Assembly: GCF_004217335.1 (NCBI RefSeq)
Contig: NZ_SHMP01000004.1
Location: 868,001 to 932,000, forward strand
Length of the DNA: 64,000 nucleotides
Direction: 5' to 3'
Source of the DNA: Natrinema hispanicum
GTDB taxonomy: Archaea; Halobacteriota; Halobacteria; Halobacteriales; Natrialbaceae
In this document: positions 62,837 through 64,000 of the stretch, piece after piece
Numbering within the stretch: the stretch's first letter is position 1
Layout of the letters: each line of letters begins with the position of its first letter
Notes under the pieces: model-generated
Databases searched by the model: none
What the model was told of the DNA's origin: nothing
What the model saw: the letters and a program-made list of their open reading frames with translations, nothing else
Made by a program: the position numbers and the translations under genes

Positions 62837-63631
62837 TTAAGACTCCGGTTCGATGGCTTCGTCCGCGGCTGGTGGGCTGAAGACCTCGGCTCGAGTATCG
62901 GTCGACACGCCGTAGACTGCGTCCGAAACCGATTCAGGACAGGTAACGTCGTTGTCCGTGTAATGGACACACAGCGCGTCCCGAAGCGCGTCCCGGACGC
63001 AGGCACGTGTCGCCGCGCCGACCTCGGTCCCGCTGCCCGAAAAGTCAGCGGGCGGGCCGGACGGATCGTGGCCGACGACGATCGCGTCCGTGGTCGTCCC
63101 CGGAAAGCCGGTTTCGGCCAGCAGTGTCGTCGCTTTCGCCTCCGCGACGACTGCGATCAGGTTCGCCAGCGCGCCGGGTGCGAGCGCGCGCGTCGTTCCG
63201 ACGATGATATTGACCGTGCCGCGGCCGGGCTCGAGTTCTGTCTCGACGGTGTCATCCACAGTCTCATCCGAATCAGTGTCGGCCCCGGGCTCCATGGGCA
63301 ACGCAGCAGGGTTCGACACCCCGGCAGTCGCGTAGGCCGTCACGGGGCCACAGCGCGCACCGCGAGCATCGTCGATATCGACGCCAGTCAGCAGTGCCGG
63401 CCCGGTTGCGTCCGCGGCTGTCGGTTCGAATCCCGCACGCTCGAGGCGTTCGTCGACGTACGCACCGAGATCGGTTCGCTCCCACTTATCGGGGACCGAG
63501 ACGTTGTACACGCAGTCAGCCGTACAGCGACCACCGTTCCAGCCGGTCGAGAGCCACTCGGTGTCCGGACGACTGACCTGCAGGATGCCGTCCCGTCGGA
63601 TCGCGCGGTAGGCTGACTCGGCGTCAGTCAT
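62837..63631 (-). CDS. cbiZ: Adenosylcobinamide amidohydrolase CbiZ
   Basis: The 264-residue protein matches CbiZ: LQVSRPDTEWLSTGWNGG, ALLTGVDIDDARGA, VTAYATAGVSNPA, and GRGTVNIIVGTTRALAPGAL followed by TETGFPGTTTDAIVVG. CbiZ removes the aminopropanol side chain of scavenged cobinamides so archaea can rebuild their own cobamide. A disordered Asp/Glu stretch (about 160-178) interrupts the domain. It overlaps the upstream cobD-like gene by eight bases, in line with cobamide salvage. Confidence 0.9.
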   Translation of the reverse strand: MTDAESAYRAIRRDGILQVSRPDTEWLSTGWNGGRCTADCVYNVSVPDKWERTDLGAYVDERLERAGFEPTAADATGPALLTGVDIDDARGARCGPVTAYATAGVSNPAALPMEPGADTDSDETVDDTVETELEPGRGTVNIIVGTTRALAPGALANLIAVVAEAKATTLLAETGFPGTTTDAIVVGHDPSGPPADFSGSGTEVGAATRACVRDALRDALCVHYTDNDVTCPESVSDAVYGVSTDTRAEVFSPPAADEAIEPES

Positions 63632-64000
63632 CGTCGTGGGGCCCGACTGTCCCGTTGTCAGCGTTACCCACGCCCAGCGCGCCCAGCAGTCTGTCGTTCG
63701 CCGGTCGATCCTTGATCGCGACGCGGATATGCGAGTCGAGCGCGCGGAACGTCGTCGCATCCCGGATCGCCACGCCGGCCGCTCGGGCGTCGCCGATCAC
63801 CGTCGCCACGTCACGCTCGCCGACGTCACAGAGGAGATAGGGTGCGTCCGAGTCGTGGACATCGAATCGTTGCTCGAGCGCCGCGCACAGCCGCTCGCGC
63901 TCGTTTGCGACGCGCTCGCGGGTCTCGCAGACGAACTCGTCCTGTCGGAGACAGTGTGCACCGACGCGAGCGGCCGGCGTGCCAAGCGACCACGCGCGGC
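63624..64000 (-). CDS. CobD-like threonine-phosphate decarboxylase, C-terminal part only
   Basis: The gene runs off the window; the last 125 or so residues are seen. The frame reads WSLGTPAARVGAHCLRQDEF, RERVANERERLCAALEQRF, YLLCDVGERDVATVIGDARA and HIRVAIKDRPANDRLLGALG, which is the C-terminal small domain of class I/II aminotransferases. Position directly before cbiZ (8-base overlap) points to L-threonine-O-3-phosphate decarboxylase, which makes the aminopropanol phosphate arm of cobamide. The PLP lysine lies outside the window. Confidence 0.72.
   Translation of the reverse strand, partial: RAWSLGTPAARVGAHCLRQDEFVCETRERVANERERLCAALEQRFDVHDSDAPYLLCDVGERDVATVIGDARAAGVAIRDATTFRALDSHIRVAIKDRPANDRLLGALGVGNADNGTVGPHDDD

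Noticed and set aside
1..64000. tRNA or rRNA genes
   Set aside because: I saw no cloverleaf with the conserved T-arm GGTTCRA pattern in the gaps and no rRNA segments; a tRNA search program could still find one.

Overview
The window looks like a stretch of a haloarchaeal (class Halobacteria) main chromosome. Base composition is high in G+C, proteins are strongly acidic, and many genes have a TATA box about 30 bases before the start codon, as in leaderless genes. The gene set is also haloarchaeal: ribosomal protein L40e, aIF1A, Trm1, Tsr3, Pth2, Orc1/Cdc6, two Bat-type regulators and a bacterioruberin cluster. No rRNA, tRNA or CRISPR array was recognised by eye.

Layout. 1-13.2 kb: housekeeping and transport genes, namely a frameshifted SpoIIM-family membrane gene, a rhodanese/metallo-beta-lactamase fusion, tsr3, L40e, a family 4 uracil-DNA glycosylase, a TDT transporter, an ABC-2 exporter pair, TrmO and an MFS transporter. 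13.5-16.6 kb: hisH, then a replication origin (one inverted and six direct origin-recognition boxes) next to an orc1/cdc6 gene and a small SWIM zinc-finger gene. 16.7-33.4 kb: trm1, a BrkB-like protein, dcd, pth2, a membrane-anchored spermidine synthase homologue, ychF, an ArsA/Get3 ATPase, a CobW GTPase and several small proteins. 33.6-45 kb: cstA, an aminotransferase, an SDR, a UspA, a phosphoribosyltransferase, a 989-residue Bat-type sensor-regulator, and msrB. 45.0-46.5 kb: a lone TnpB transposon with a well-folded right end. 47.4-54.1 kb: carotenoid locus (bat-like regulator, crtB, cruF, lyeJ, crtD). 54.2-60 kb: SDR, TauE/SafE, aIF1A, a Tat lipoprotein with a Vps62-like domain, and a YkgJ protein. 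60.2-61.4 kb: an arsR-arsM pair behind stacked palindromic operators. 61.5-64 kb: a fumarylacetoacetate hydrolase-family gene, then cbiZ and a truncated cobD-like gene for cobamide salvage.

Three patterns stand out. First, two families of short palindromic elements (family A, mostly 109 bp with ATACT..GGACA ends; family B, about 85 bp with a CGGTCTGCTGT-type end) sit in intergenic regions, often touching or covering stop codons. Second, at least five genes (SpoIIM-family, crtB, crtD, arsR, arsM) are broken only by one- or two-base indels and would otherwise be full length. That suggests either indel errors in this assembly or a strain that has lost pigment and arsenic functions. Third, there are many very small zinc-binding proteins. 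I did not find a clearly new defence or secretion system. The most unusual items are the two repeat families, the palindromic in-frame peptide insertion in the rhodanese/MBL protein, and the promoter-region motif shared by the crtB and crtD/SDR upstream regions.
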